Source: Yoonia sp. G8-12
Lineage (GTDB): Bacteria; Pseudomonadota; Alphaproteobacteria; Rhodobacterales; Rhodobacteraceae
Assembly (NCBI RefSeq): GCF_038443675.1
Contig: NZ_CP151762.1
Span: 2,108,001 to 2,172,000, forward strand
DNA length: 64,000 bases
Reading direction: 5' to 3'
Positions 34,295 through 43,262 of this stretch are shown piece by piece. The position numbers and the translations under genes are program-made. The notes under the pieces were generated by a model. That model had not been told where the DNA came from. It ran no database searches and saw only the letters and a program-made list of their open reading frames with translations. Each line of letters starts with the position of its first letter. Positions within the stretch are counted from its first letter, which is position 1.

Positions 34295-35078
34295 CCAAAG
34301 CCCCCGTTCCGCCGGACGCATCGCTGTGCGGCCCACCTTGCAACCGCGCGAATTGATGACGGAGACGCCCGATATCGCAGGATCATGGACAGCCCAGATT
34401 ATCACCCTGTTCCCGCAGGCCTTTCCCGGCGTGTTGGGCGAAAGCCTGACCGGCAAGGCCTTGCAGGACGGGCTTTGGCAGCTACAAACATTCGATTTGC
34501 GCAGCTACGGCATTGGCAAGCATCGCAACGTAGATGACACACCCGCAGGAGGTGGCGCGGGTATGGTGCTGCGCGCCGATGTATTGGAGAAAGCGATCAA
34601 GGACGCGCGCGCGGGCACCAAGGGTGTGGCACCTTTGATCTACCTTTCCCCCCGTGGTCGCCGCTTTGACCAGGCGATGGCGCGTGAATGGGCGCGGATG
34701 GATGGGGTGACTATGCTCTGTGGCCGCTTTGAGGGCGTAGACGAGCGTGTTTTGGAGCACTTTGGCATTCAAGAAGTGAGCCTTGGTGATTTTGTCATGA
34801 CTGGTGGTGAAATCGCGGCGCAGGCAATGATTGACGCGACTGTGCGGCTGTTGCCGGGCGTACTGGGCAATGCGGAAAGCGCTATGGAGGAGAGCTTTTC
34901 GTCAGGGCTTTTGGAACACCCGCAGTTTACCAAACCCGCCGAATGGCAGGGCTATCCAATCCCCGATGTTCTGCTGTCTGGGAACCACGCCAAAATTGCA
35001 GAATGGAGGCGGGCGCTGGCAGAGAAAATCACACGCGAACGACGGCCTGATTTGTGGGATAAACAGTCCAAGGAATAG
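34230..35078 (+). CDS. trmD: tRNA (guanine-N1)-methyltransferase
   Basis: This SPOUT methylase makes m1G37 in tRNA and prevents +1 frameshifting. Signatures are ITLFPQAFPGVLGESL, DDTPAGGGAGMVL, YLSPRGRRFDQ, LCGRFEGVDERV and GDFVMTGGE (deep-knot SAM site). The start is uncertain: ATG 34230, ATG 34245, TTG 34263 or ATG 34356. The segment TLQPRELM before 34356 resembles an N-terminal extension found in related trmD proteins, so an upstream start is likely. Confidence 0.94.
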   Translation: MAQHAMQLKNNLSQITKGARNDQSPRSAGRIAVRPTLQPRELMTETPDIAGSWTAQIITLFPQAFPGVLGESLTGKALQDGLWQLQTFDLRSYGIGKHRNVDDTPAGGGAGMVLRADVLEKAIKDARAGTKGVAPLIYLSPRGRRFDQAMAREWARMDGVTMLCGRFEGVDERVLEHFGIQEVSLGDFVMTGGEIAAQAMIDATVRLLPGVLGNAESAMEESFSSGLLEHPQFTKPAEWQGYPIPDVLLSGNHAKIAEWRRALAEKITRERRPDLWDKQSKE

Positions 35079-35147
35079 GGGCGCTGCCCCTCGGCTTCGC
35101 CTCACCCCGAAGTTTGATTTGACATAGAAAGTTGAAGGACGTTGGCG

Positions 35148-35495
35148 ATGTTAAGTGCGAGTTTCATATTCACGGAAACAGATCTGGATGAAGAGTTCTT
35201 TCAACTTGATGGCTTGATTGCCGAAGCAGCAGAAACAACACCCGGTTTCTTGGGGAAGGAAAACTGGGTCACCGCAGATGGGGTCAAGAAGAATTCGATC
35301 TATTATTGGGAAGATCAGGCCGCGCTGAAGGCGTTTTCCAGTCATCCGTTGCACCTTGAAGCCAAGAAACAATATGAGAAATGGTATGGCGGATTTCATG
35401 TTGTGATCTCGGAGGTTCTGAAATCATACGGTGATGGGGCGCTGGCCCATGTCACCCCCAACAATCGGCCAGTGAAACGGGGCAAAACCCCTTGA
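35148..35495 (+). CDS. ABM-like (antibiotic biosynthesis monooxygenase fold) protein
   Basis: This ~115-residue dimeric alpha/beta-barrel type protein contains a SIYYWEDQAALKAFSSHPLH core and KKQYEKWYGGFHVVISEVL, a pattern of the ABM/DUF-type small oxygenase or haem-degrading folds. The fold is suggested by sequence pattern only. Start ATG 35148 with GAAGGA nine bases upstream; TTG 35142 is also open. It lies between trmD and rplS and may be read through from trmD. Confidence 0.7.
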   Translation: MLSASFIFTETDLDEEFFQLDGLIAEAAETTPGFLGKENWVTADGVKKNSIYYWEDQAALKAFSSHPLHLEAKKQYEKWYGGFHVVISEVLKSYGDGALAHVTPNNRPVKRGKTP

Positions 35496-35711
35496 TCCAT
35501 CAGGTCGGCACGCTTATACGGCACCATTCCCGGTCGGTGCGCTGATTCCGGGCGTTGGTTTATGGAACCATCTGGAGCATGAGAGCATCTTCGTTGGTGC
35601 AGCCCTCACCAGTTAGGCCGGACAACCACAACAAAAGAAAAGATGACGCATCTCTGGCGGGCAGGCAACTGGACCCGGTAACGACACAGAGCTCTGGGCC
35701 ACAAAGAAACA

Positions 35712-35727
35712 TTGCGGAGTACCGCAA
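35712..35727 (+). promoter_or_regulatory. Hairpin in the rplS leader
   Basis: TTGCGG-AGTA-CCGCAA is a perfect six-pair hairpin 22 bases before the rplS start, followed by GCATTTTAAAGGAG. The 254-base region 35496-35749 has no gene. It could hold a ribosomal-protein leader in which L19 or another factor controls expression, but I cannot identify a named motif. Confidence 0.35.
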
Positions 35728-35749
35728 GCATTTTAAAGGAGCGTTTCAG

Positions 35750-36133
35750 ATGGACCTGATCGCACAACTCGAAGCGGAACAAGTCGCCGCACTTGGGGCC
35801 ACAATCCCAGACTTTAAAGCGGGTGACACCATCCGCGTTGGTTACAAAGTAACCGAAGGCACACGTAGCCGTGTGCAGAACTACGAAGGCGTGTGCATCG
35901 CCCGCAAGAACGGTAAAGGCATTGCCGGCTCTTTCACAGTGCGCAAGATTTCCTTTGGCGAAGGCGTGGAGCGTGTTTTCCCGCTGCATTCCACCAACAT
36001 CGACAGCATCACCGTGGTTCGCCGCGGTCGCGTCCGTCGCGCCAAGCTATACTATCTGCGTTCGCGTCGCGGTAAGTCCGCACGTATCGCAGAGGTCACC
36101 AACTACAAAGCGCCTAAGGGCGCCGAAGCGTAA
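35750..36133 (+). CDS. rplS: 50S ribosomal protein L19
   Basis: This 127-residue protein of the 30S-50S interface is a typical L19: PDFKAGDTIRVGYKVTEGTR, VQNYEGVCIARK, SFTVRKISFGEGVERVFPLH and RRGRVRRAKLYYLRSRRGKSARI (each in parts). The start is MDLIAQLEAEQ at 35750 after AAAGGAG; the ORF upstream is longer but not conserved. It is followed by rpmE after 11 bases. Confidence 0.96.
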   Translation: MDLIAQLEAEQVAALGATIPDFKAGDTIRVGYKVTEGTRSRVQNYEGVCIARKNGKGIAGSFTVRKISFGEGVERVFPLHSTNIDSITVVRRGRVRRAKLYYLRSRRGKSARIAEVTNYKAPKGAEA

Positions 36134-36144
36134 GGATCACGACC

Positions 36145-36366
36145 ATGAAAAAAGATACGCATCCCGATTATCACATCATCGACGTCAAAATGACCGATGG
36201 TACTGTTGTTCAGATGAAATCGACTTGGGGCAAGGAAGGCGATACAATGTCGCTGGATATCGACCCATCCGTGCACCCCGCATGGAACGGTGGTTCCACA
36301 CGCTTGATGGACGCCGGTGGCCGTGTGTCCAAGTTCAAGAACAAATACGCAGGTCTTGGTTTTTAA
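36145..36366 (+). CDS. rpmE: 50S ribosomal protein L31
   Basis: This 73-residue L31 begins MKKDTHPDYHIIDVKMTDG and ends with a SKFKNKYAGLGF tail. It lacks the CxxC zinc-binding cysteines, so it is the zinc-independent form, which many Alphaproteobacteria use as their only L31. It is the last gene of the cluster; a strong terminator follows. Confidence 0.94.
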   Translation: MKKDTHPDYHIIDVKMTDGTVVQMKSTWGKEGDTMSLDIDPSVHPAWNGGSTRLMDAGGRVSKFKNKYAGLGF

Positions 36367-36389
36367 AGACCTTTTCATTGTGGAAAAAG

Positions 36390-36420
36390 AACGCCGCTCC
36401 AAAATTGGGGCGGCGTTTTT
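36390..36420 (+). terminator. Rho-independent terminator after rpmE
   Basis: AACGCCGC-U-CC pairs with GG-G-GCGGCGUU across an AAAATT loop, followed by five T (the first two of them also paired). It marks the end of the ffh/rps/rpl cluster. Confidence 0.93.
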
Positions 36421-36498
36421 CGTTTTGGATGCCGGGGACAGCCTCAAGAACTATTCAACGTTGCTGCTTTGATGTAGTAAAGCGCTGCGAGGTTGGCT

Positions 36499-37605
36499 AT
36501 GCAAAATGTCATCAAAACAATTGGGATCATCATAGCACTGGCTGTTGCTCCGATCGTCAATGCGCAGAGTAAGCTTGGGACCTTTGATTCCAGGGAAGAA
36601 ACAACGCAAGCCTTGCAGAATGCTTCGGATTTATCGCGGCAAATCGAAGACGAATTGCTTACGCGCATCCCAGCCATAGACGGTTGGGATTGCACGCCGG
36701 ATACGCGGACCGAAGTACGTCTACCGCGCGTACTGCAAGCGATACCGCATCTCTTTCTTGTTTGCGTGCATTCAGAACAGACGTTGCGGTTAACCCTTTA
36801 TGTTCACCCGTATTTCGCAGAGCTGTTTTGCACAGTGATCGAACAGAGACAGGTTGGCATAAGAGACGGAAACGTGAATGCCGCCGCGTTCCGTTTTTTT
36901 GAAGACGACAATTGGCGCCTCATGAGGGCCTCGGTGGATTTGCAGGGGTGTTCTCATGACATTCTTGCGCTGAACGCAACGGGTGCGCGAAGCCAAGCCG
37001 CAATCGATGCTGGCCCTGACATGATTGACGCATTCGGCGAAGCCATTTTGGAAATGGACGTCGCGGATTTGGTCAGCTCTGACACACTGTCCCTTCAGCA
37101 AGACGCGCTGCAGGAATTGCTCGCAAGCTTGAGAACACAGTCCAATCTCTTGGCCGGTATGATCCCTCTAACTGACAATGCCGGACGGGACATGGTGCGC
37201 ACTGCGCCTTCAAGGCCGGAAGACACCATACAATTACCGTTAATGCTATCGCTGCACTCGGCACCAACTGCGGCGGCGACGCTGGATTTTAACGGTTGCC
37301 GCGTGATGGTTGATTTGTCCGCCTCCGAGCCCCGCATTCGGGAGGCTACTGACACGGGCATAAGATGGGCACAACCCAAGGGACGAGATGGAACGATATT
37401 TGGTGCTTTCAGGCAGCTTAACACGGACCGCCTTGTTGGCCTTGAAAGCCTATCCGGTACAGGGATCGAAGCTTTGATCGACGGGCGGATGATTGTCAGA
37501 GTTGTCATCCCCGGTCAGCATCACTGCCAAAATGAGCCAGGCATCGTTGCCCGCCTTTTTGACGAAATACTAGCGAGTGATTTCTCAGGTTTCGGCTTGG
37601 ACTAA
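36499..37605 (+). CDS. Exported protein of unknown function
   Basis: This ~368-residue protein has a signal peptide (NVIKTIGIIIALAVAPIVNAQ). The mature part has several cysteines (DGWDCTPD, FLVCVHSE, ELFCTVIE, DLQGCSHD, DFNGCRVM, GQHHCQNE), suggesting disulfides in the periplasm. No family was recognised. Its base composition is more AT-rich than the neighbours, so it may have been acquired. Start ATG 36499 with GAGG upstream. The gene stands alone: a terminator precedes it and no clear one follows. Confidence 0.68.
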   Translation: MQNVIKTIGIIIALAVAPIVNAQSKLGTFDSREETTQALQNASDLSRQIEDELLTRIPAIDGWDCTPDTRTEVRLPRVLQAIPHLFLVCVHSEQTLRLTLYVHPYFAELFCTVIEQRQVGIRDGNVNAAAFRFFEDDNWRLMRASVDLQGCSHDILALNATGARSQAAIDAGPDMIDAFGEAILEMDVADLVSSDTLSLQQDALQELLASLRTQSNLLAGMIPLTDNAGRDMVRTAPSRPEDTIQLPLMLSLHSAPTAAATLDFNGCRVMVDLSASEPRIREATDTGIRWAQPKGRDGTIFGAFRQLNTDRLVGLESLSGTGIEALIDGRMIVRVVIPGQHHCQNEPGIVARLFDEILASDFSGFGLD

Positions 37606-37726
37606 ACCTGTTCGGCTGCGCCCACTATGTTCCGATAGGGTATGAAAGCGCAGATTTCGAGGGGCGCTTTGCTTTCGGAAACAGGCGCTGTTGGCTCGTC
37701 TTCGATCCAGCGAACCGGGAAAGCCA

Positions 37727-38041
37727 ATGCATCACCCCCTCAGCGGCCTCATTGATCAAATCGTACAAAATGCTGAAAAGCGGGGCGATTTTGATAACTT
37801 ACCCGGCGCGGGCAAGCCGCTGGCCCATCTGGATAATCCACAGAATGCCGTGCTCAACCGGATGATGCAGGAGGCGGATGCGAAATCGCCCGTCATTGTC
37901 CCGCGCCGTCAGATTTTGGAGGCGCAGGAGCGGTTGAAGACCCTGATAGATGAGGCTGAGCGCAAGGCGGAACAGCTGCACCTGTCAGCGTTGCACACGA
38001 AGCTTGCCATCGAGATGGAGGCGTTTCTTAAACACGGGTAA
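37727..38041 (+). CDS. DUF1992 (DnaJ-like C-terminal) family protein
   Basis: This 104-residue protein is dominated by the DUF1992 domain: IDQIVQNAEKRGDFDNLPGAGKPL (in parts) and AVLNRMMQEADAKSP. The domain is named after YdjO/YjdC-type and J-domain-linked proteins of unknown function. The C-terminal half is a predicted coiled coil (LEAQERLKTLIDEAERKAEQL, in parts). Start MHHPLSGLI at 37727. It converges on the helicase gene. Confidence 0.85.
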   Translation: MHHPLSGLIDQIVQNAEKRGDFDNLPGAGKPLAHLDNPQNAVLNRMMQEADAKSPVIVPRRQILEAQERLKTLIDEAERKAEQLHLSALHTKLAIEMEAFLKHG

Positions 38042-38078
38042 GCGTGAGGTCCCGGATCAAGTCCGGGACTGCGTTGTT

Positions 38079-39389
38079 CTAGGCGGCAGATTTTCCGCGA
38101 TTCTGGCCACCACCGCCATTGCGACGCCGACCGGCAGGTTTGCCTTGGCCACCTGCGGGTTTGCCTGCGGCACGGGGTGCGCCAGACCGCTGTCCACCAC
38201 CGGCACCACGACGACCGCCGCCGCCACCGCCGTTGGGCCGCTTTTTCTGGCCTGGCTGGATTTCCCAAGGACGACCAGTGGCGACTGGGATCGTATCCTT
38301 CATCGCTTTTTCGATATCCTGCAATTCAATCATTTCATCCGGAGCGACCAGTGCGACCGCGCTACCATCGGCACCCGCACGCGCCGTACGACCAATCCGG
38401 TGAACATAGTTTTCGGCCACATTCGGCAGGTCGTAGTTATAGACGAACCGCACGTCGGGAATATCCAGACCGCGCGCTGCAACATCCGTTGCAACCAAGA
38501 CGCGGGTCTTGCCTGCCTTGAACGCATCAAGCGCACGTTGGCGCTGGCCTTGGGATTTGTTGCCGTGAATAGATGCCGCAGCAAATCCCTTTTTCTCAAG
38601 CACTTTATAGAGCTTCTCGCATCCATGTTTGGTGCGTCCAAAGACAATCGCCAACTCGTCGCGGTGCTTATCCAGCAGTTCGACCAGCAGATCGGTCTTC
38701 GCCGCCTGCGCCACAAAGTGAACCGATTGGTTGATCTTTTTCACAGCCTGCCCCGGGGGGTTCACCTGCACGCGCACGGCGTCCGTCAGATAGGTCCCTG
38801 CCAACTCTCCCATCAGTTTCGGCATCGTGGCCGAGAACATCATGGTCTGGCGATCTTTGGCCAGCAGTGGTGCGATCCGGCGCAGCGCGTGGATAAAGCC
38901 CATATCGAGCATCTGGTCGGCCTCATCCAGCACCAGATAGATGGTTTCATCCAGACGCACAGCGCGCCGGTCCAGCAGGTCGATCAAACGACCGGGCGTT
39001 GCAACCAGCAAATCAACACCGCCAGCCAGACGCTTGGTCTGGGCCACGATGCCAGCACCACCAACAACAAGCGCCACTTTCAGGTGGCTGCCTTTGGTAT
39101 AGGCGGTCAGGTTATCGGAAATCTGTTTGGCCAGTTCACGCGTCGGCGCGAGGATCAGACCGCGGGTCGTTTTGGGGTTCGGCTTTACGCCAGCCTTCAA
39201 CAGCGCATGAATCATCGGCAGACCAAAGGCTGCGGTTTTACCGCTACCGGTCTGCGCAAGGCCCATCACATCGCGGCCATTCATGGCGTGCGGGATCGCT
39301 TGGGTCTGAATGGGGGTGGGATCGGTAATCCCTTGTTCTTTGAGAACGTTTACAAGACGGGGCGCAAGGCCCAGCATATCAAAATCCAT
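38079..39389 (-). CDS. rhlE: DEAD-box RNA helicase, RhlE-like
   Basis: This 436-residue ATP-dependent RNA helicase has the usual order of motifs: AQTGSGKTAAFGLP (I), APTRELA (Ia), ATPGRL, VLDEADQMLDMGF (II, with DEAD), FSATMP (III), VATDVAARGLDIP (V) and HRIGRTARAG (VI). The last ~60 residues are a Gly/Arg/Pro-rich basic tail that binds RNA. It probably helps ribosome assembly or RNA decay in the cold. A single gene on this strand. Confidence 0.93.
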   Translation of the reverse strand: MDFDMLGLAPRLVNVLKEQGITDPTPIQTQAIPHAMNGRDVMGLAQTGSGKTAAFGLPMIHALLKAGVKPNPKTTRGLILAPTRELAKQISDNLTAYTKGSHLKVALVVGGAGIVAQTKRLAGGVDLLVATPGRLIDLLDRRAVRLDETIYLVLDEADQMLDMGFIHALRRIAPLLAKDRQTMMFSATMPKLMGELAGTYLTDAVRVQVNPPGQAVKKINQSVHFVAQAAKTDLLVELLDKHRDELAIVFGRTKHGCEKLYKVLEKKGFAAASIHGNKSQGQRQRALDAFKAGKTRVLVATDVAARGLDIPDVRFVYNYDLPNVAENYVHRIGRTARAGADGSAVALVAPDEMIELQDIEKAMKDTIPVATGRPWEIQPGQKKRPNGGGGGGRRGAGGGQRSGAPRAAGKPAGGQGKPAGRRRNGGGGQNRGKSAA

Positions 39390-39757
39390 AAGTGGATATC
39401 CTAATTTCTAGCGAACCTTGGGTCCGCGCATATCATTTGGCCCACGGCAGAATGCCATGACCCTGTGCAAGGTTGCGCCAATATGCTGACAGCCAAGACC
39501 GCATTGTCCGGGCGCCGATGTGGCGCGGGACCCCTGCGTGATGTGGGAACCTGAAGTTTAAGCGACGCCTTGCGGATAGACCAAGCAGGTCTCGCTCTGC
39601 TCACGCGGCAGCTTGCGTCGGTTGAGTGAGACATGAGGCTTTGCGGGCGCTCTGTCAAGGGTACGGGAAAATGTCGGCACAAGTGTTGCATGTGCTTTCC
39701 CTTACACCACCCACATCATATAGTGTTTCGAGGCAAGAAACGACGGGGAATCGATTA
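39390..39757. other. Intergenic stretch between rhlE and mipZ
   Basis: This 368-base region lies between two divergent genes and must hold both promoters. Open frames inside it (for example on the minus strand 39401-39691) have no recognisable product. I saw no clear sigma-70 site, repeat or RNA. Confidence 0.5.
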
Positions 39758-40567
39758 GTGGCGCATATTATCGTGGTCGGCAACGAAAAGGGCGGCGCGG
39801 GCAAATCGACTGTCTCGATGCATGTGGCAACCGCACTGGCCCGCATGGGGCATAAGGTCGGGACCCTTGATCTGGACCTGCGCCAGAAAACGCTTGGGCG
39901 CTATATATCGAATCGCCAAAACTATCTGGAACAGAAAGGTTTGGACCTCCCCTCGCCTACGTACCACGACCTGCCGGATATTGACCAAAATATCCTGAAA
40001 CCTGGTGAAAATGCGTTCGATCACAGGCTCTCAATGGCCGTTGCCAAGATGGAAGCCAACGCCGACTTCATCCTGATTGATTGTCCCGGCTCGCACACCC
40101 GCCTCAGCCAAGTGGCCCACTCATTGGCCGATACGCTGATCACGCCGCTGAATGACAGTTTTGTCGACTTTGATCTTCTGGCACACGTCGATAGCGACGG
40201 CGAAGAAATCACCTCGCCCTCCGTCTATTCCGAAATGGTCTGGAACGCGCGTCAGTTGCGCAGCCAAGCCGGACTAAAGCCGATTGACTGGGTTGTCGTG
40301 CGCAACCGGATGGGTGCGCAGGCGATGGTGAACAAACAAAAGATGGAGCGTGTCATCGAAAAGCTGGCCAAGCGGATCGGTTTTCGCACAGCCCCGGGGT
40401 TCAACGAACGTGTCATCTTCCGCGAGCTATTTCCACGCGGGCTCACGCTGCTTGATCTGCGCGATCTTGGCGTAAAGGGGATGAATATTTCCAACGTCGC
40501 CGCACGTCAGGAACTGCGTGACCTGATCAAAGCGCTTGACCTGCCCGGCGTGACCCCGAATTTCTAG
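39758..40567 (+). CDS. mipZ: Division-site positioning ATPase MipZ
   Basis: This 269-residue ParA/Mrp-type ATPase forms a gradient from the poles and blocks FtsZ assembly away from midcell. EKGGAGKSTVSMHVATALA (~9-27) is the deviant Walker A, and IDCPGSHTRLSQ the Walker B/switch region; the extended insertion with SDGEEITSPSVYSEMVW is typical of MipZ rather than ParA. Start GTG 39758 with GGGGA before it; the upstream ORF is not conserved-looking. It stands alone. Confidence 0.94.
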   Translation: MAHIIVVGNEKGGAGKSTVSMHVATALARMGHKVGTLDLDLRQKTLGRYISNRQNYLEQKGLDLPSPTYHDLPDIDQNILKPGENAFDHRLSMAVAKMEANADFILIDCPGSHTRLSQVAHSLADTLITPLNDSFVDFDLLAHVDSDGEEITSPSVYSEMVWNARQLRSQAGLKPIDWVVVRNRMGAQAMVNKQKMERVIEKLAKRIGFRTAPGFNERVIFRELFPRGLTLLDLRDLGVKGMNISNVAARQELRDLIKALDLPGVTPNF

Positions 40568-40663
40568 GCCGGAAACGCGAAAGTGAGCGCTCATAGCTCA
40601 AAACTGCCCTTTTATTAAGCAAATCAGCCGCATACTGTACCACTCATATTTGGAGGGTTTGCT

Positions 40664-42280
40664 TTGCAAAAACTGATTTCGCTGCAGCGCTACGGCACAT
40701 TTGCAGTTGTCACCGTTTTGACGCTGGTCTGTTTTATCATCGGGTTTTGGGCAACATGGGTTTTTGTCCTGGCCGCTATCTTTGGCGCATTCACACTTCT
40801 GGGCGTGCATAATGTGCGCCAAGATCGCCACGCTATTTTGCGCAACTATCCCATCTTGGGAAATCTTCGCTTTATCTTTGAAAAAATCCGCCCTGAAATT
40901 CGCCAGTACTTGATTGAAAGCGATCAGGACGAGCAGCCCTTCAGCCGCGAACAACGTTCGCTGGTCTATCAGCGCGCCAAAGGGGCCGAGGATAAGCGGC
41001 CGTTTGGCACGCAAGAGAAGGTCTATGAGGCGGGCTATTCCTGGCTGACACACTCGGTCGAACCAACCCACTTCGACAGCACCGATTTCCGTGTCATGGT
41101 TGGCGGTCCCGATTGCAAACATCCCTACAATGCTTCGCTTTACAACATCTCTGCCATGAGTTTTGGGGCCCTGTCCGCCAACGCAATTGCAGCCCTGAAC
41201 AAGGGCGCCAAAATTGGCGGATTTGCCCACGACACCGGCGAAGGTGGCATTAGCCGGTATCACCGCGAAGGTGGTGATCTAATCTTTGAGGTTGGGTCAG
41301 GCTATTTCGGGTGCCGCAACGATGACGGCACATTCAACCCTGAAAAATTCACGAAAGTCGTAGCTGATGATCAGGTGAAGATGATCGAGATTAAACTCAG
41401 CCAAGGCGCAAAGCCCGGCCACGGGGGCATGTTGCCGGCGGCCAAGATCACACCTGAAATCGCCGAGGCCCGTGATATTCCAATGGGTGTCGATTGCGTT
41501 TCACCGGCCAGTCACAGCGCCTTTAAAGGGCCGATGGGACTGGTCAAATTTGTGGGTCAACTGCGTGAATTGTCGGATGGCAAACCTATCGGCTTCAAGC
41601 TCTGCATCGGGCACCGGCGTGAATTTATGTGTATCGTCAAAGCGATGCTGGAAACAGGCATTACCCCGGATTTTATTGTGGTTGATGGTACCGAAGGCGG
41701 CACAGGTGCCGCACCTTTGGAATTTGCCAACCATGTCGGCATGCCCATGATCGAAGGGCTGACTTTCGTGCATAACACCCTGCGCGGGGCGGGTATCCGC
41801 GACCGCGTCAAGATCGGGGCGGCGGGCAAGGTGGTCAGTGCCTTTGATATCGCGCGGGCGCTGTCATTGGGGGCTGATTGGTGCAACTCGGCCCGTGGGT
41901 ACATGTTTGCCATCGGCTGCATTCAGGCGCAAGCCTGCCACACCAATCACTGCCCCGTGGGTGTGACCACACAGGATCCGATCCGGCAGAGAGCGCTGAA
42001 CGTGAACGATAAGAGCAAACGCGTGGCGCGATTCCATGCAAATACATTGAAAGCCTTGGGCGAGATGGCGGCGGCGGCGGGTCTGGACGATCCTTGCGGC
42101 TTCTTGCCCTACCATTTCATGACCCGCAAAGGCGACGGGCAGATGACCGAAGCAGCAGATGTCTATACCTATCTGCGCGAAGGTTTCCTGCTTGATGATG
42201 GCACGGACAACCCGATCTACCGCGAACGTTGGGCGCGCGCCAATCCCAACAGCTTTGCCCCACCAGAGGCGGTTAACTAG
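40664..42280 (+). CDS. Membrane-anchored GltB-like FMN protein
   Basis: This 538-residue protein of the 'FMN-binding glutamate synthase family' starts at TTG 40664 after GGAGG. Two hydrophobic helices at ~13-50 anchor it, then follows the glutamate synthase central domain (NISAMSFGALSANAIAAL, EGGISRYHREGGDLIFEVG in parts, VDGTEGGTGAAPLEF, and TNHCPVGVTTQDP). It has no glutaminase domain, so it is not a complete GOGAT; its substrate is not known. It converges on a transporter with an 8-base overlap. Confidence 0.88.
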   Translation: MQKLISLQRYGTFAVVTVLTLVCFIIGFWATWVFVLAAIFGAFTLLGVHNVRQDRHAILRNYPILGNLRFIFEKIRPEIRQYLIESDQDEQPFSREQRSLVYQRAKGAEDKRPFGTQEKVYEAGYSWLTHSVEPTHFDSTDFRVMVGGPDCKHPYNASLYNISAMSFGALSANAIAALNKGAKIGGFAHDTGEGGISRYHREGGDLIFEVGSGYFGCRNDDGTFNPEKFTKVVADDQVKMIEIKLSQGAKPGHGGMLPAAKITPEIAEARDIPMGVDCVSPASHSAFKGPMGLVKFVGQLRELSDGKPIGFKLCIGHRREFMCIVKAMLETGITPDFIVVDGTEGGTGAAPLEFANHVGMPMIEGLTFVHNTLRGAGIRDRVKIGAAGKVVSAFDIARALSLGADWCNSARGYMFAIGCIQAQACHTNHCPVGVTTQDPIRQRALNVNDKSKRVARFHANTLKALGEMAAAAGLDDPCGFLPYHFMTRKGDGQMTEAADVYTYLREGFLLDDGTDNPIYRERWARANPNSFAPPEAVN

Positions 42281-43262
42281 GGCTATCGCTTTCGTGATCA
42301 TCGGGGCGCGGCGGCGTGTCGCCCGCTGTGCGCATGAAGAGCGAAACGCGTGGCGTCGTCCCGGTTTCTGACCGCGAACGTGTACGCAAGACGGGTGTGT
42401 TTTCGGATGCTCCGCTCCGGCTTTCACGAAGAACAATATAAAGACCGCTTGCTATGATAATACCCGCGCCAATGGCCGTTGCCTGATCAATGCTTTCTTC
42501 AAAGAAGAGGTACCCAAAAATGCTGGCCCAAATGATCTGACTATATTGCATAGGCGCGATGATCGCCGCTTCGCCAGATTGATAGGCCGCAATGACAAGG
42601 CGGCTGGCAACCCACGCAAAGGCCGCAATAATCGCCAAAAGGCCCAAGTGCTCAATCGGCATCGGCTCATACACAAATGGCAGCGCGCAGGCCATCACGA
42701 TGAAATTGATCATCATAGGGTAAAGCAGCATCACCACAGGCCGCTCGTCATGCCCGATCTTGCGCACCACGATTGATGCCAAGGATCCGCCGACCGCGGC
42801 TGCCAGGGCCGCCAGATGACCCAACGAAAGGTCCGTATCCCCCGGCCGCAATACGACCAGAACCCCCGCAAGGCCAACCAGAACGGCCAGCCAGCGGCGC
42901 AGCCTGACGGTTTCACCCAGAACGGGGATCGCCAGCACTGTGATCAATAGAGGAGCCGCAAAAAGGATGGCATAGGTTTGTGCAAGCGGCAGAACAGAGA
43001 AAGCGTAAAAGGCCGACACACCTGTCACCACGGCGGCAACCGTGCGCAGGGCAAGCCACCAAGGATGCACCGGCACGAGCGTGCCGGGTGACGCATCCCG
43101 CATCAACATCACCATCGCGAGCGGGAAACTCAGCAAAACGCTAAAAAAGACAATCTGGATGGGCGAATAAATCCCACCCAGAATTTTCACCACGACGTCA
43201 TGCGTAGAGAATATGCCAAAGGCAAGCAAACCAAACAGCGCACCTTTGACATTCGGGGACAT
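42273..43262 (-). CDS. DMT-family (EamA) transporter
   Basis: This 329-residue protein has ten membrane helices in two EamA repeats and a polar C-terminal tail of ~35 residues. It is translated right after leuB (TGATG overlap), suggesting co-expression with leucine synthesis. A role in exporting a metabolite is likely, but the substrate is unknown. Its 3' end overlaps the GltB-like gene by 8 bases. Confidence 0.87.
   Translation of the reverse strand: MSPNVKGALFGLLAFGIFSTHDVVVKILGGIYSPIQIVFFSVLLSFPLAMVMLMRDASPGTLVPVHPWWLALRTVAAVVTGVSAFYAFSVLPLAQTYAILFAAPLLITVLAIPVLGETVRLRRWLAVLVGLAGVLVVLRPGDTDLSLGHLAALAAAVGGSLASIVVRKIGHDERPVVMLLYPMMINFIVMACALPFVYEPMPIEHLGLLAIIAAFAWVASRLVIAAYQSGEAAIIAPMQYSQIIWASIFGYLFFEESIDQATAIGAGIIIASGLYIVLRESRSGASENTPVLRTRSRSETGTTPRVSLFMRTAGDTPPRPDDHESDSPS

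Noticed and set aside
35496..35749. Riboswitch in the rplS leader
   Set aside because: Only one short hairpin is clear; no conserved riboswitch core was recognised.
37950..39404. 484-codon open frame antisense to the DEAD helicase
   Set aside because: The helicase on the other strand has all motifs; this frame is only open because of codon bias.
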